This document shows positions 24,470 to 35,929 of a DNA stretch of 64,000 nucleotides, piece by piece. The stretch lies in the NCBI GenBank assembly GCA_036936605.1, contig JAUPFV010000004.1, positions 142,644,973 to 142,708,972 on the forward strand, given 5' to 3'. The translations under genes were made by a program, and so were the position numbers. Origin of the DNA: Limnanthes douglasii subsp. nivea. Taxonomy: Eukaryota; Streptophyta; Magnoliopsida; Brassicales; Limnanthaceae. How positions within the stretch are numbered: the stretch's first letter is position 1; each line of letters opens with the position of its first letter. The notes under the pieces are model-generated. The model saw only the letters and a list, made by a program, of their open reading frames with translations. It had not been told where the DNA came from and did no database searches.

Positions 24470-25344
24470 TTAAAGATATTACCAAAAGTTTCTTTGTTCC
24501 AAGCTTTGAAAGTAGCTTTGTGTATCTTGAGTTTTTGCCAGAATTTTTGAATAAGATGTTCAGATGTAACTTATTCCCAGTTGGTCTTGATTGTAATGTT
24601 GTAACCAAGATGATCAAGCCATATATTCTGAAATTTAAAGCTAGATTTGACCTGACTATTGTTGATAGATAGTTTGATACACATTGGAGAATGGTATAAG
24701 CTTGTCCTTGCCATATGAGTGACTGTAGTGGTAGTAGTGAAGTAGTTTGACCAAAGAGCATTTAAAATGACTATGTCCAGACACTTTCATTTATGGGAGT
24801 TAGTCCAAGTAAATTTAAAACATGTATACCCTGCATCAATTGAACTACAATCGTAGATTAGATTACTAAAGTCATCAATGCTACGCAAGCAAGTTGTAGA
24901 ACACGAAAGTTGTTTAGATGGTTCAACAACTGAGTTGAAATCACCCATTAGTATTCATTCTTTGTTTGAGTCTGCTACATCTCTGATTTTGTCCCAAAGA
25001 GAGGATCTAAGTTCTCGTGTGCATTTTGTATAAATTATGGAGACCAAAAAGTATTTCTCAAATGTAGAATGATTCACATTTAAGTGAAGTATCTGGTCAT
25101 GGTCAAGTAAAGTATGAATTGTGTACTTGTTGTTCCAGAAGATCCAAATTTTGTTGGAAATGTTATGCATTTTATTTTAATATCCCAAGTATTGAGCGGT
25201 TTGATTCATATAACTTTTATCTATCATTGGTTCCTGGATAGCTAAGAATTCATTATGTTCATATCTTGTGATAGATTTGATTATTATCCTTGTAGCTTTG
25301 TTGCCGATTTATTTTTCATTTCAACATAGAATTTTTAAATTCAT
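24470..25344 (-). pseudogene. LINE-B APE-type endonuclease
   Basis: ATG at 25344 begins MNLKILC, then a stop in place of the usual W-N-x-R-G, then IGNKATRIIIKSI. Near 25230 it reads EFLAIQEPMID (catalytic glutamate block). At about 24950 it reads ILMGDFNSVVEPSKQ (GDFN block). These are the ordered endonuclease motifs of plant LINEs. The position directly after ORF1 agrees with that role. Confidence 0.75.
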
Positions 25345-25379
25345 TTGAGAGAGCCAGTTTGAGATATGGGAGACCTTCT

Positions 25380-26900
25380 AGTTTGTATTACTTTGGATGT
25401 GGCTATAACTGCTGAGCTGTTTGATTTGTGAACTTAGCTGGAATTCTTCAAAATGCTTTTGAATTGGTTTTCATCTTTCTTAAAAGTTTTGTTGAATATT
25501 TGGTCTTCTGTGGCAGATTCTATAAAAGAAAAAATAAGGATGCCAATGAGGTGAAGTCTTGGAGAGTGGTTAGTAACTTGATCAAGATCAGGATGAGATG
25601 AATAAGATAACTTGGCTCCATTTTCCAGAGAGTGCAGAGCTTCATCGATATTAGGTATGAATAGGTGAGTTGATAATAGGATATGGCTTTCTCTAGGTTA
25701 GGTTATAAGAAAGCGGTTAAGTAAGGTTTAGGACTTGTCATAGGTAAATTGGTGATTGCGGGGTGGGTTAGTAGGGCTGATGAGAATAATCTTGAAGAGA
25801 TTTACATTGAGATTTTATGTGATCCTGGAATATGGTTAAGCTTAGGGATCCAAGTTTTAGTGGATTTAAGATGGATATTATTTAAGGAAGTTTGGATTGC
25901 TTTAGTAGTCTTGATAGGATCTTGATTGAGATTTTTTCAGGTTTTGGTGTTGTGACCCATATGATAGCACTCTGAACAATATTTTGGTTAATGACCATAA
26001 TTGATCTTGATCCAGAAACCATCTTCATTGCCAAAGTTACCCAAATTGTTTCTTTTTTAGGTTTAGAAAGGTCCAGTTTCACCTAGTTTTGCACCAATTG
26101 TACATGGTCTGGTTTTGGTAGGCACCCATGTTTCAATAGGGTTACAAATGGTTTTGGCTAACTGTTCAATTGTGTCTGGGTTATAAAGATAAGGAGGAAG
26201 ATTGTTCAGGGTGATCCAGACTAGAGCAATAGATGATTCTTTCAAGGGTGGAAATTAGGTGGTCACTTTTGGACCCTTATTGTGTGCTTACCAATAGTTC
26301 AAACAGATCTTCTCCAGATGCATTTAACGTCTTCTTGCAACTCTAATTCAATCATAAGGTGATTTGGATCCCATAGAGATAAGCTATCTGATCCTTTGAA
26401 TTTAAAATAGTCAAAAAAATTCAGAATCTCAAGCACCGGAGGGTCTACCAAAAGAAAAATTTCCTATTAGAGTTATCTTGGCCTCAGATTCAATGATAAA
26501 TTTGTCTATCTTTTGGAAGTCTATCAACGTATAGTCTTTTTGTATCTGGATATCAACATTTTCATGGATCAGCTTCTTGATGATTGGTTTGGTAATGTCA
26601 GTGTAGCTTTTCAACTAAGTATGGGTATGATTCTTGATTTGATTGCAGGTTTGGTGCTCATACACATGGTTATTTTAGAGATCAAAGGGAAGGTTGGATG
26701 TCAAGTTGTTGACTTGAAGCGAAAAATAAACTTCTTTGAGAGTAGAAAAGACGCTGGCATGAGGTTATGTAGGAGTCATCTTGCAAGGAAGAAGAAAAGC
26801 TGGCGGCTCAAATTGCTTGTGCAGATGGTTGACACGTAATAAATTCTGATGAGGGACAGGTTGAAGCTGCTGAGATGGATTAGAAGGATCAACATCGAGA
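25380..26900 (-). pseudogene. LINE-B ORF1 (DUF4283, zinc knuckle)
   Basis: The frame at 26614-26429 reads SYTDITKPIIKK and LIGNFSFGRPSGA; the frame at 26245-26063 reads ALVWITLNNLPPYLYNPDTI and TRPCTIGAKLGETGPF, both standard DUF4283 segments. At about 25990-25950 CSECYHMGHNTKT is a knuckle lacking its final cysteine. The beginning near 26.87 kb is not fixed because early frames are broken. Confidence 0.7.
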
Positions 26901-26980
26901 TGATGTTGCGGATCAGCTTCAATGGATAAACTCAACAAAACCAATCAAGATTTGATTTCTTAGATAATATATTATGTATT

Positions 26981-27784
26981 ATTTTATTAACATTACTTAT
27001 TTAATTTTATAATATAAATTTATAAATATATATTATTATGTATTAGTGTGTTAAAATTATTTAGTTTAGCATATATAATTTTAATATATATATATATAGA
27101 TATAATATTATATGATAGAATGATGTGAAAAAAAAAATTATATAATGAAATAAATTGAAAGCTGGAATTTTTTTTTTTTGGTACGGATTAAAAAAAATTC
27201 GAAGATTATTCCATTGTTATACTGGTATGACACTTTTAAAAGTTAAAGTATCTATATCAATATAGATTGTCTTAAACTCCTACCTAAATTCCTATATCGC
27301 AATAAATCATGTTTCTTATTATAAGGATTACATTTGTTTAGTTTCAATTGTCGTGCGTAACCCTCTTGGTTTGTACGCAGATTTGAAACATGCTCAAGGA
27401 TGTCATTCGTGTAGTCACAACTAGCACATCTAAATTTGTCCAATATCTCGTGACAAACGTCCGTATAACTTAAATGTCGTTAAAATTTAACTTAGATCAT
27501 TTTAATTATTTCTTTTACTTTTGCTTTTCTATTTTATGAATTTGAATTCATATTTGAATTAGTTTTTCGACCGCTTGATTTAATCAGTTTTATCGATATA
27601 TATATATATATATATCATGCTTTTGGTTTTCTAATAAGTTTATTTCTACGAAAATTTATTTTATTCAAAATAAATGTCATTTTATTATTTTAACGCAACG
27701 TGATAATTTATTATCTTATTTTTTGTCGTTTAGCTAGTATAATTAAATTGTAATTTACAATGAGAGTTTGTTAGATAAACAAGT
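26981..27784. other. AT-rich spacer between LINE-B and the large copia element
   Basis: No gene. Contains (TA)n runs near 27083-27100 and 27595-27616 and a poly-T run near 27168. Confidence 0.6.
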
Positions 27785-28585
27785 TGTTACTAATAGAATA
27801 TGTATGGACCGCCCTACAGAGTAGCCGAGTTGGTTAAGTAAGGTATGCTTGTGAGCAAATGTTATGAGTTCGAGTTCCTTTACATACGTTTTCTCGGCTG
27901 AGCCTGTCACCTTGTGTGGTTTATCTTTGGGCGTTGGTTTGCAGGCTATTGCGTCAGACTAAGGGTTTACCCTGTGCGCACTCATTGCACTCTTGAGTAA
28001 CGGCTGCGGGTTCCCTTCGAAAAAAAAAATGTATGGACCGATATACTAAATATATATTTGGTTATTGTCTTAAAGTAGTCTAATTAAAAACATGGTGGAC
28101 TAATAAGTATGGTAACCTGGTTGAATTTGAACACGGTAAAAGATTGTGCTCAAATCTTTATACGTAATCCCGAATTGATAATGTTTGGACTAAATTGATA
28201 AAATCTATTTAGTGGATTGTCTTCCCGGATCATAAAGCGGTATAAGTTAATGGGTTTATACAACTAGGTTTCCAGTTGTATTTGCCTATAAAAAGAATGA
28301 CTAGAGTTTAGATATTCTTTCAATATAAACTCAAAAAGACAAATCATTGCTCTATTGAGAGGAAGACTAACAACTGTTTTGCGAGAATAAAGTTTTGAAG
28401 AACCTTAAGCATGATTCAAGTGTAGTAGAGTCTAAGTAAGGATTCAACCGGGTTTCCAGATAGCAGCAGACAAAACCGTAAGTTTATAATTTATTCTATG
28501 TGTATAGTAAATAATCATATTGAGGGTTCAATATATTTCCGTATGTTTGATAGACTAATTTGGTGCGATTCAGTTAGTTCTATCA
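27785..28585 (+). repeat. 5' LTR of the large copia element, interrupted by a SINE
   Basis: It starts TGTTACTAATAG and ends TCTATCA just before the PBS. The part after the SINE matches 44119-44741, for example GTTGAATTT..., GGTATAAG..., GTTTGATA-ACTAATTTG. The 3' copy has about 55 extra bp after position 44180. Confidence 0.85.
27812..28028 (+). mobile_element. tRNA-derived SINE with 12-bp target duplication
   Basis: A 217-bp insertion ending in an A-run. It has an RNA polymerase III A box TAGCCGAGTTGG (27822-27833) and B box GAGTTCGAGTTCC (27866-27878) at tRNA-like spacing, followed by a non-tRNA body ending GGCTGCGGGTTCCCTT. It is flanked by ATGTATGGACCG exactly repeated at 27800-27811 and 28029-28040. 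The tRNA-like head lacks a folded acceptor stem and is followed by a long tail, so it is a SINE rather than a tRNA gene. Confidence 0.9.
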
Positions 28586-28602
28586 ATTAATATGAGAGCC
28601 TT
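28586..28602 (+). other. Primer binding site of the large copia element
   Basis: ATTAATATGAGAGCCTT directly after the 5' LTR resembles the initiator-Met site (ATTGGTATCAGAGCCTT) with a few changes. Confidence 0.65.
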
Positions 28603-30310
28603 AACCCCCAAAATGATTCACATGATGAATATATGTATATCTATAATTGAATCAAAACATATTTTTATTTACTGTAAAGAATTCATACCATTTGGAATTA
28701 ATTCATTAATTGACTCGGTTAGTGTATGGAATTAGGGTTTATGTGGAAAGCATGCATGTCGTGAATTATTCATATGAAAACATGTTTTTGCGTCTATTTT
28801 TTTTAATAAATTGAGTGTAGTCAGAGTTTATATTTTCAAACAAATTTAGCATCAACCAGTCCCTAATTTAACGAATTAATTCAAACTTATTGGGACAATG
28901 GCTCATCGACGGCTTAACCTCACATGTCACTACTGATTGAAGGCTGTCCAAAGACGTTCACAGTGGCCAACAAACTATTATTATTGCGGATGAACGCCAC
29001 CATTTTTGAGCTAAATTGTCTACTAAATGGGCTTATCCCAATGAGAGAAACAACATGCTATATTTATGGATGTTAAAGTGTTTGGGCATGCTATTTTTGT
29101 TTATGTGCTTGTTAAGTAAATTATTTATGTGCTTCAATGTTTAAGGTATTGGATTCTGGTAAGTGAATCATATAATCAATTAATCGGCAATCTAGAAGTT
29201 TATTAATCTCCTTGATGATCGTATGATTAAAAACATTCAGAGGATTAATTTAAATTCACGTTTTGTCGGTTCTCTGGAAGGTTAATATTTGGGTTTGGTT
29301 AATAAAAACTTATTTTTTTATTGCAAATAGTCATTGTGATTATATAATTTAAGTAGCGGAAATAATATTTTTAGAGGGTTTCACCTATACTTAGTAAAAT
29401 TAATTTCATCTTTATAATTTTTTAATTTTAAGTAGTTGAAACCAGCCCTCCGTAGGGTTTCACTAGTGCTTACGAAAATTATATTAGTGTTATTTTAATT
29501 GAATTAAGTAAAATCAACCCTCTGTAGGGTTTCTCTAATATTAGAAATTTAAAATAATGATCATGATAATTCTTTCAAACTAATAAAATGCATGTTAGTA
29601 TGTCCTTCAGTATTCTATTATCATAGTATACTCAATTTTACATATATATATATAACATATTCAACCATATTAGTTAATATGTCACAAATCTAAATGTTTT
29701 GGGTGTTAATGTTTTATTTTTCAAGTGAACTTGTTGAGTTACAATCTGCTGGTGACTAAACCCCACATGTTTAAAGACACAAATTTTTACCAATAAAGAT
29801 AGGAAATGCTATGTATTTTTTGTTCATGAATATGACCATGTATTAATAAAATCGTAACCAACTAAGGAAAGAAACCACAAGGAAAATAAATAGTTTGAGA
29901 CCTGGGAAAAGTCTAATCAATTATGCACAACATGACCATTATACTTCAAGGAATAATAATTGCATTCTGTGGGGTTGTCGCAACATATTCTACCATTATC
30001 CCAACATATGCTACCATTGCTTCGGATTTTCTTAAAGAACTAGATAAGGAATTTTGTAAGACTCACAAGGTAGAGATGAAACATCTCCTTAATAAGCTAT
30101 CAACCAAGAAATAAATTTCCACTCAACTTATAATTGTATGTAGGGAAAATAGAAAATCAATTAATTGATTGCACATGTTGCATCAGACGAGGAAGTTCTT
30201 AAGGGGCGATGATGGCGTATAAAGTGAAAATGTTAGCATCCGAGAATGAGATGAGGTCAAATTGAAAATTTGATGGCAAATTATTAGGAATGGTCCGACT
30301 AGAAGAAAAA
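28603..30310 (+). pseudogene. Region of the copia gag, heavily decayed
   Basis: By position this holds gag. Only a short open frame (29923-30114, ending DFLKELDKEFCKTHKVEMKH) is legible; its hydrophobic front end is probably frame noise. The phrase GTAGGGTTTC recurs near 29380, 29450 and 29530 in a decayed tandem pattern. No intact gag domain can be claimed. Confidence 0.4.
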
Positions 30311-30319
30311 ACATAAGGG

Positions 30320-30620
30320 CTTAATGGTTGGCTTATGCTTTTTCTGCAGAGAGATGTGACATCTCAAGAAGGACTTTGAGAAGCGGTAGACTTACATTCT
30401 CAGATAAGATACTCTCACATCTTTGGTTATTTTTTAGATTAATCTTGTTTCTGTAGAAAAGAATACATGGTGGATTAATTCGGCTGAAACAACTCATGTA
30501 TTTATTTCTTTGCAAGGTATGTTAAGGAGCATGATGTTAAGTGAGGATGAAAGATATATTTTTATATTAGATGGGAGCTCATGTCACGTGTTGGTAATTT
30601 TATGATTTTAATTTAGAACT
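30320..30620 (+). pseudogene. Copia zinc knuckle and protease
   Basis: The plus strand reads CFFCREM.HLKKDFEKR (knuckle with the final C changed to F), then NTWWINSAETTHVFISLQGM, matching the TNT-type NTWWIDSGATTH protease segment with the active-site DSG changed to NSA. It continues EDERYIFILDGSSCHV. Family and position are clear, and the protease is inactive. Confidence 0.7.
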
Positions 30621-30699
30621 TTCCACTCGACATGTATTGTTTTGGGAATGTTATGCTTGTTCTCACTCTTCGAATGAACTTACTTTCCTTTCTAATTTG

Positions 30700-31514
30700 A
30701 CTTGTATGGATATTCTTGTCTTATGGGAAACAATAAATCAACTCTATTTTATAATGATATGATTATTGGTCATGGAATTTTGATAAAAGAACATAATATT
30801 TATTTATCAAATACTATTAATAATTACAAAATTTTCATGAATCACAACTTGTACTAAATAAGATTGATAAATCTGAAAATTCCTCTAAATTGTGGCACAA
30901 ACGGTTAGGTCATATATCCAAAGTTAGGATGGATAAGCTTGTAGCCGAAGGTTTATTGGGTCGTCTAGATTACTCTGGTTTGGTACATGCAACAAGTGTA
31001 TTAAGGGGAAACATACCAAAACCAAAAGCTAGAGGCATATAGAACGACCAAAGTCTTAGAACTGATTCATACGAATATTTGTTGACTGTTTCTAAAAGGA
31101 CCATGGAATGTAAAATGGTAGTTCGTATTATTCATAGATGACTTCTCTCGTTTCATGATACCTATACCTCTTTCATGAAACGTTTGAGACCTAAAACAAG
31201 TTTAAAGATTTTAGGACCAAAATTGAAAAATAACTTCGTAAACGCATTAAGAGCGTTAGATCTTAATATGGTGGTGAATACTAGGGTGGATATGACGGAT
31301 CCCATGAAAAACATTAAGGGTTATTTGCAAAATAAATTGGATAAGCGTGACATAGTACCTCAATATACAATCTCGGGTTCATCCCGCATGAATGATGTAT
31401 ATAAGAGACGGAATCATACACTAAATGATATGGTTAGAAGTATGATAAGTAACTTATTATACCATTACATCTCTTGGGGAAATCTATTAAATGTGCTGCA
31501 TATATACTCAAGAT
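30700..31514 (+). pseudogene. Copia gag-pre-integrase and integrase, first part
   Basis: Near 30885-31060 the frame reads LWHKRLGHISKVRMDKLVAE, the gag-pre-integrase domain, followed by a degraded CVKCIKGK-type zinc segment. Near 31125 a FIDDFSR block opens the integrase core. The reading ends at 31514 within an LLWG...YILNR-type block, where gypsy-1 is inserted. Confidence 0.7.
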
Positions 31515-31887
31515 TGGTGTAGATGATTTCTAATCGAAGGGTATTTTAGGTAGTTTATCACTTGAGTATTAAATTTTTAAGTAGAAGGTAGAGAGATAAG
31601 AGAGGTGTGTGCTAGTAGTTAATTTCATTAGAAAAAGTTCAACCTATTTAATATGGTCGGTTGGGGTATTTATACTTTTGTTTTAGGACCTATGGGCCAT
31701 TCGGGTCGGATCTTGGATTTGGGTTAGCCTTAAAGACTCCAAAGCCCTATACCAAAAATGTTTTAGCACACAGTTGAGTCATAATCCACTTGAGCTCATT
31801 GTTCATCCATCAAACTTTGTTGATTTTGTCCGAATTGCCCCTTTAGATAGTAAAAGATGGCATGTCCAACAATATCTGAACCCATCA
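31515..31887 (-). repeat. 3' LTR of gypsy-1
   Basis: 373 bp, partner of 41074-41425. On the element strand a PPT AAAGGGGCTAT (plus-strand 31888-31898) abuts it. Confidence 0.85.
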
Positions 31888-32174
31888 ATAGCCCCTTTAG
31901 GTCTTTCAAAAATTATTTTTGGAAGATCTAACCATTGTATATAAAATCCGATTAGGGCCCGAAATGATTTTTCATTACTAGAAAACTCAAAGGTGTCGAC
32001 TTTAACAAGTAAATTCTATTTACACGTGTTAGTCTCTAATTAGACCTCTTAACCGTTTTTCCCTAAGTACTTGCACCTATCCTTCAAAAATTAATGGTCT
32101 ATGGTTAATAGCCCATAATTATTATTCAAACGATTCATCTTCCCTAGGTAAAGTACTCAAGTGATTTTCCCAAC

Positions 32175-32182
32175 TATATAAG
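32175..32182 (+). promoter_or_regulatory. TATA-like box upstream of the gypsy-1 antisense gene
   Basis: TATATAAG about 125 bp before the ATG at 32303. The gypsy-2 copy has TATAAAT at a similar distance. A promoter role is inferred, not shown. Confidence 0.35.
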
Positions 32183-33541
32183 TGTAACTGTTTTACTGTT
32201 TCCATTCTTAGAGTCGGAAAAAATTTCAAATTCAATTTCTAGAGAGATTTACTTCAAATCCTCAGTTTGTTCTTAATTTTTCTAACCCTTCTCAGAACTT
32301 TTATGTTTACGACTAGAACAACCTTGGTTAATGGAAGTTGGTTGAATTTTTCCAAATTGGAAAGAGAGAAAAGAGAAGCAAGAATCACCGCCGGATTACC
32401 TGCTTCCCTTGGTGGATTGGTCACACAAACGATACCAGATCCGGACTGGAGTTTATCTATTTCTAAGTCATCGGTTATTTCAAAAAAAACTTCCCTTGTC
32501 TCATACGTACCAAACTTTGCTTCATCTGTGTCCGATCTTCAACCATCAGTTCAAATACATGAGAAACCTTCTACCAAAGTCAAAACTGTTACAAGTAGAA
32601 AAAACCATCGTCGTTTATTTCCATAAGGTCAGTTGTAGAAAAAATCACACCGCAAAAAGTTAGCACACTCTCCAAAGATAAAAATACAACTTCCTTTATT
32701 GAAGGTTCTAGGATAGTAAAAATCCCGTTTTTCCTAATATGGATCCAAATCCATCACTTATACCTATTGATCCTTCTCAAACTGAAAAGAAGGATAGTGG
32801 ATCCAAATTGGTCGAGAAACGGTAAAAAATAATGGATTATAACATGGAAGATAGTAGGGAAGATATCCCATTAGATACGTCCAGAAATACTGGTGACACC
32901 AGAGTAGTTCAGAAAGTAAGAGAAAAAGTGGGGCTCCCTATACCAAATAGCGTCCTGAGTGCCTCGAGGGGAAAGTGAAGCTTAATTTCTCCAAGTTTAG
33001 TGTTAAATATTTACTTGCCATTCAAAGGATTTCCTATGTGTATACCCATACTACTGAATTGGAAAGAATTAGGAAAAATGGGATTCCGAGAGTCCATTAA
33101 AGTAATAATTCCCATTACTCTAGAAACTATGATGGATTATAAAGCTGTGGAAATAGTGGTATGCACCGAAGTGCTTAATTGGGGCCTTTAGTTCCCTCTA
33201 GACCCACAAATAGTAAGATATTTTCATCTGGTGAGGCTTTGCCTAAGCCAACTAAGTTCCAATGCTTGGTATAAATTATTGGCCAATATTATACCTTCAA
33301 GGTTATCGGAACCAATGATGCTTATGGAGAAATTTGCTATTAAGGCTAACTTGTGTCGTAATCACCATATCGTTTTTACCACTATAACATTGGACATTAT
33401 TATAAGGTAGTTAATGACTTACTGGAGGCAGATAAACCTGTAGGACTCAGTTTCTCTACATCAGTGAGGCTTGGGAGAATGGTAAGAAGATCACATCCAA
33501 AGGGAACCCAAGCCAATTGAACAAACATTGGAAAAGTTCAG

Positions 33542-33622
33542 GTAAGAACTGTTTGGATGCCCTCAATAATATTTTGATATTATTATGATTTTCTTTTTTT
33601 ACACGAACTTATCTTTTGGTAG
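33542..33622 (+). other. Probable intron in the gypsy-1 antisense gene
   Basis: CAG|GTAAGAAC donor and a T-rich tract ending TTTTGGTAG acceptor, 81 bp. Flanking codons align with exon ends of the gypsy-2 copy, whose intron is 72 bp. Confidence 0.6.
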
Positions 33623-34177
33623 TGTTTTTGAAGATGTTTTCAGACCATCTAGAATATGAAAAGACTACTTTCACCAAACTTAATCATTGGGCTACATAAA
33701 ATTGGGATTTTTCCTTCTATAACTGCTTCACTGTAGAGAACATGGTAAGGGATCATTTATGGAGTACAAGCTCAACCAAGGAGATTAATAGGGAACAATT
33801 TACCACTCGTTCCTCATTAGACGTAATTCTCGAAAGAACTGAAAAGCGTGATGGTAAAAGTTTCTTGCCAGCTAGGAATAGAGACCTTAGTCATTTAAAT
33901 AAGATGAATAAGAAGAAGAAGAACAAGAAGAACAAGAATAAAGAGATTGACACATCCTACCAGATTCCTGATGTGGTTAGTTCGGGAAATCTAAAAGGAA
34001 TTAATGCTGCTTTGTTAGAAGGAGTGGATATTACAGTAGGCGAGGCCGAAGGGCTACAATATTCACCATAAATTAATAAGAAAAAGGGCGAGAAGAGACA
34101 CAAAGAGGGGAGTGACAAAAATGCTAGAAAGAAGAAGAAGGAAACCAATGGGTCAGATATAATAGTCTGACCTGAGG

Positions 34178-34397
34178 CATTTCATCATACCGTTCCTACT
34201 GAAACTCTTCCCCAAGAAGAAGTACATGCTGATCCTCCCTCACAAGTGTTTCATACAACCGATCCACCTTTTATTGATGGTGATGTTCATTTCATCCTAC
34301 CGTTCCTACTGAAACTCTTACCTAAGAAGAAGTACATGCTGATCCTCCCTCACTAGTGTTTCATACAACCGATCCACCTTTTATTGATGGTGATGTT
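34178..34397 (+). repeat. 110-bp tandem duplication inside the gypsy-1 antisense gene
   Basis: 34178-34287 and 34288-34397 are near-identical copies, each running from CATTTCATC to GGTGATGTT with a handful of differences. As 110 is not a multiple of three, it shifts the frame. Confidence 0.9.
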
Positions 34398-35300
34398 AAT
34401 TTAGATGATCTTGGTAACATATTCAATGAGTTCGACAAGGAGGATTTTGACCAAACCTTCCCCCAAACAACCACAATAGCTAATGCAGTGATTTATGAAG
34501 GTGAGTCTTTTGAAGTGTCCAGTGAGAAGGATACCTTAGGTCATGTAGTCTTAGGCTACATAAGGAAAATAATTGACTTGGAAAGACAAGTAAAAACTCA
34601 GGCAAAGGAAATTGTTACCCTTCAAACTGACAATCAAGGATTGAAGGATTCACTCATAGATGAACAACCAAATGTTGAAACTTTGTGGAAAAAAGAAGAA
34701 CAAATGAGTATCAATTTGAATAAAGGTAAGGTTGATAAAAAAGAACTCTACACCAAGTACACTGCACTTCAAACATCTACGTTCGATGATATCAAGTCTT
34801 TAAAAGATCAACACGTTACTGATGAAGGTACCATCAATCAACTATCTGATGAGAAGAAGAATAGAGGAACTTCTCAAAGAGAAAGAAACATAAATTACTT
34901 TCATGAAAGGGAACCAAACTCGAGAGATAGCAGGTGCAGTGAATAAGTACGCTGCTGGGGTAATGGATTCTATGGAAAAGAGGGATGAATGTATTAAATC
35001 AGACATGGTCTTGTTATTCCACGAGACTTTCCCAAAACGGTTTCTTGGAGAGTTATGGAAGTTCGTATCATACGAAGAACTACCCTTTTATACTATGTCA
35101 TAAAATGATAAATTCGATGTTTCTTCCCCAAATGGATTTGATTCAGATGAAGAAACTTATGAAAGCTCAGATGTTGATATTAAGTATTTAAAGAAAGATT
35201 AAGGGGAAGGGAAAGCTTAAAAGAAAGGTGATTACTAAAGAGAAAACCGAAAGGAACGAGCGCTAAGGTTATTTTATTTTTTGAGTTTATGCTTTGAACT

Positions 35301-35381
35301 AAATTATTTGAATGGCCAAGACATTTTGCTGTTTTATTTGGATTCCTTTTGTGAAATAAAGTCCTTGGATGGCCAAGGCAT
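35301..35381 (+). promoter_or_regulatory. Two CCTTGG..CCAAGG palindromes after the gypsy-1 antisense gene
   Basis: AAAGTCCTTGGATGGCCAAG (35359-35378) and a degenerate copy TTTGAATGGCCAAGACA (about 35307-35323) lie within 170 bp of the end of the gene. Gypsy-2 has two cleaner copies at the same location. They could form short hairpins in the transcript; function is inferred. Confidence 0.45.
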
Positions 35382-35556
35382 TGTTTGTAAAGTGGATTGA
35401 ACATATTTAATTATCCGACCATTATTTCATATCATCTTTACCTTCGTTTTATTGTATTTTTCCTTGTATTTTTAATGTTTCCAATAGACTCTGATCATAC
35501 TTAAAAGATGGTAAATACTAACAATATATGAACCCAATCAAGTATTTAAAACGTTC

Positions 35557-35745
35557 AATCATTCTTTAATATGTTCGAGCCATTCAAAAATACTCCATTT
35601 GAAGGCTAAAAGTGTTTAATTGGTGTTTAATTTATCGGAACCATTCACAGAAATTTCAATGTGTTTAATGGGGGTTTAATTTATCTGAACCATTCACATG
35701 TATTTCAAGGAGTTTAATAGGTATTTAATTCACCCGATCACTACC
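35557..35745. repeat. 49-bp tandem repeat in gypsy-1
   Basis: GTTTAAT..GGTGTTTAATTTATCGGAACCATTCA-type units start at 35614, 35663 and 35712, an exact period of 49 bp, with a more degenerate unit before them. It lies between the convergent antisense gene and pol. Confidence 0.8.
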
Positions 35746-35929
35746 TTGATCACATTAATTCTTTTAAAAAGCAAACAATAGTATATTGATTAGGATGCGA
35801 ACACCTCATTAAAACCTCCCTACGTCACCAGGGTATGAAATAGTATGCCCTCAAATATTTACATTAAAGTAAAACAAAGTAAATATATACAAGATGATTT
35901 GATTCAAAATATAACCTGAGATGCTCAAT

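Larger units (their letters stand above)
21033..26962 (-). mobile_element. LINE-B, near full-length plant LINE with 18-bp target duplication
   Basis: Reading the minus strand from 26.9 kb: ORF1 (DUF4283 plus zinc knuckle), endonuclease, RT, zf-RVT and a C-terminal RNase H, the complete order of plant L1-type LINEs. The flanks carry GATAATATATTACATATT (21015-21032) and GATAATATATTATGTATT (26963-26980), 16 of 18 identical, a typical LINE target-site duplication. A short A-run on the minus strand (T-run at 21033-21038) marks the 3' end. All ORFs are broken. Confidence 0.85.
32303..35213 (+). pseudogene. Antisense extra gene of gypsy-1 (Transposase_28-like, coiled coil)
   Basis: Plus-strand gene between the 3' LTR and the end of pol. 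It starts MFTTRTTLVNGSWLNF, close to MFTARTTLIKGGWLNL in gypsy-2. The central domain (33060-33400) reads EIVVCTEVLNWGL, then FPLDPQIVRYFHLVRLCLSQ. A likely intron at 33542-33622 has GTAAGA...TAG ends at the same place as in gypsy-2. Exon 2 has MVRDHLWSTSSTKE and a lysine/asparagine-rich stretch; then SFEVSSEKDTLGH, a coiled coil (34560-34900) and SDMVLLFHETFPKRFLGELW. Stops and frameshifts occur in every part, including a 110-bp tandem duplication. Function unknown. Confidence 0.7.

Noticed and set aside
27822..27895. Possible tRNA gene
   Set aside because: It has pol III A and B boxes but no acceptor-stem pairing, and continues into a body with A-tail and target duplication; it is a SINE head.
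29923..30114. Small membrane protein from the hydrophobic front of this frame
   Set aside because: It lies within the decayed copia gag region and the hydrophobic part has no conserved context; more likely frame noise.
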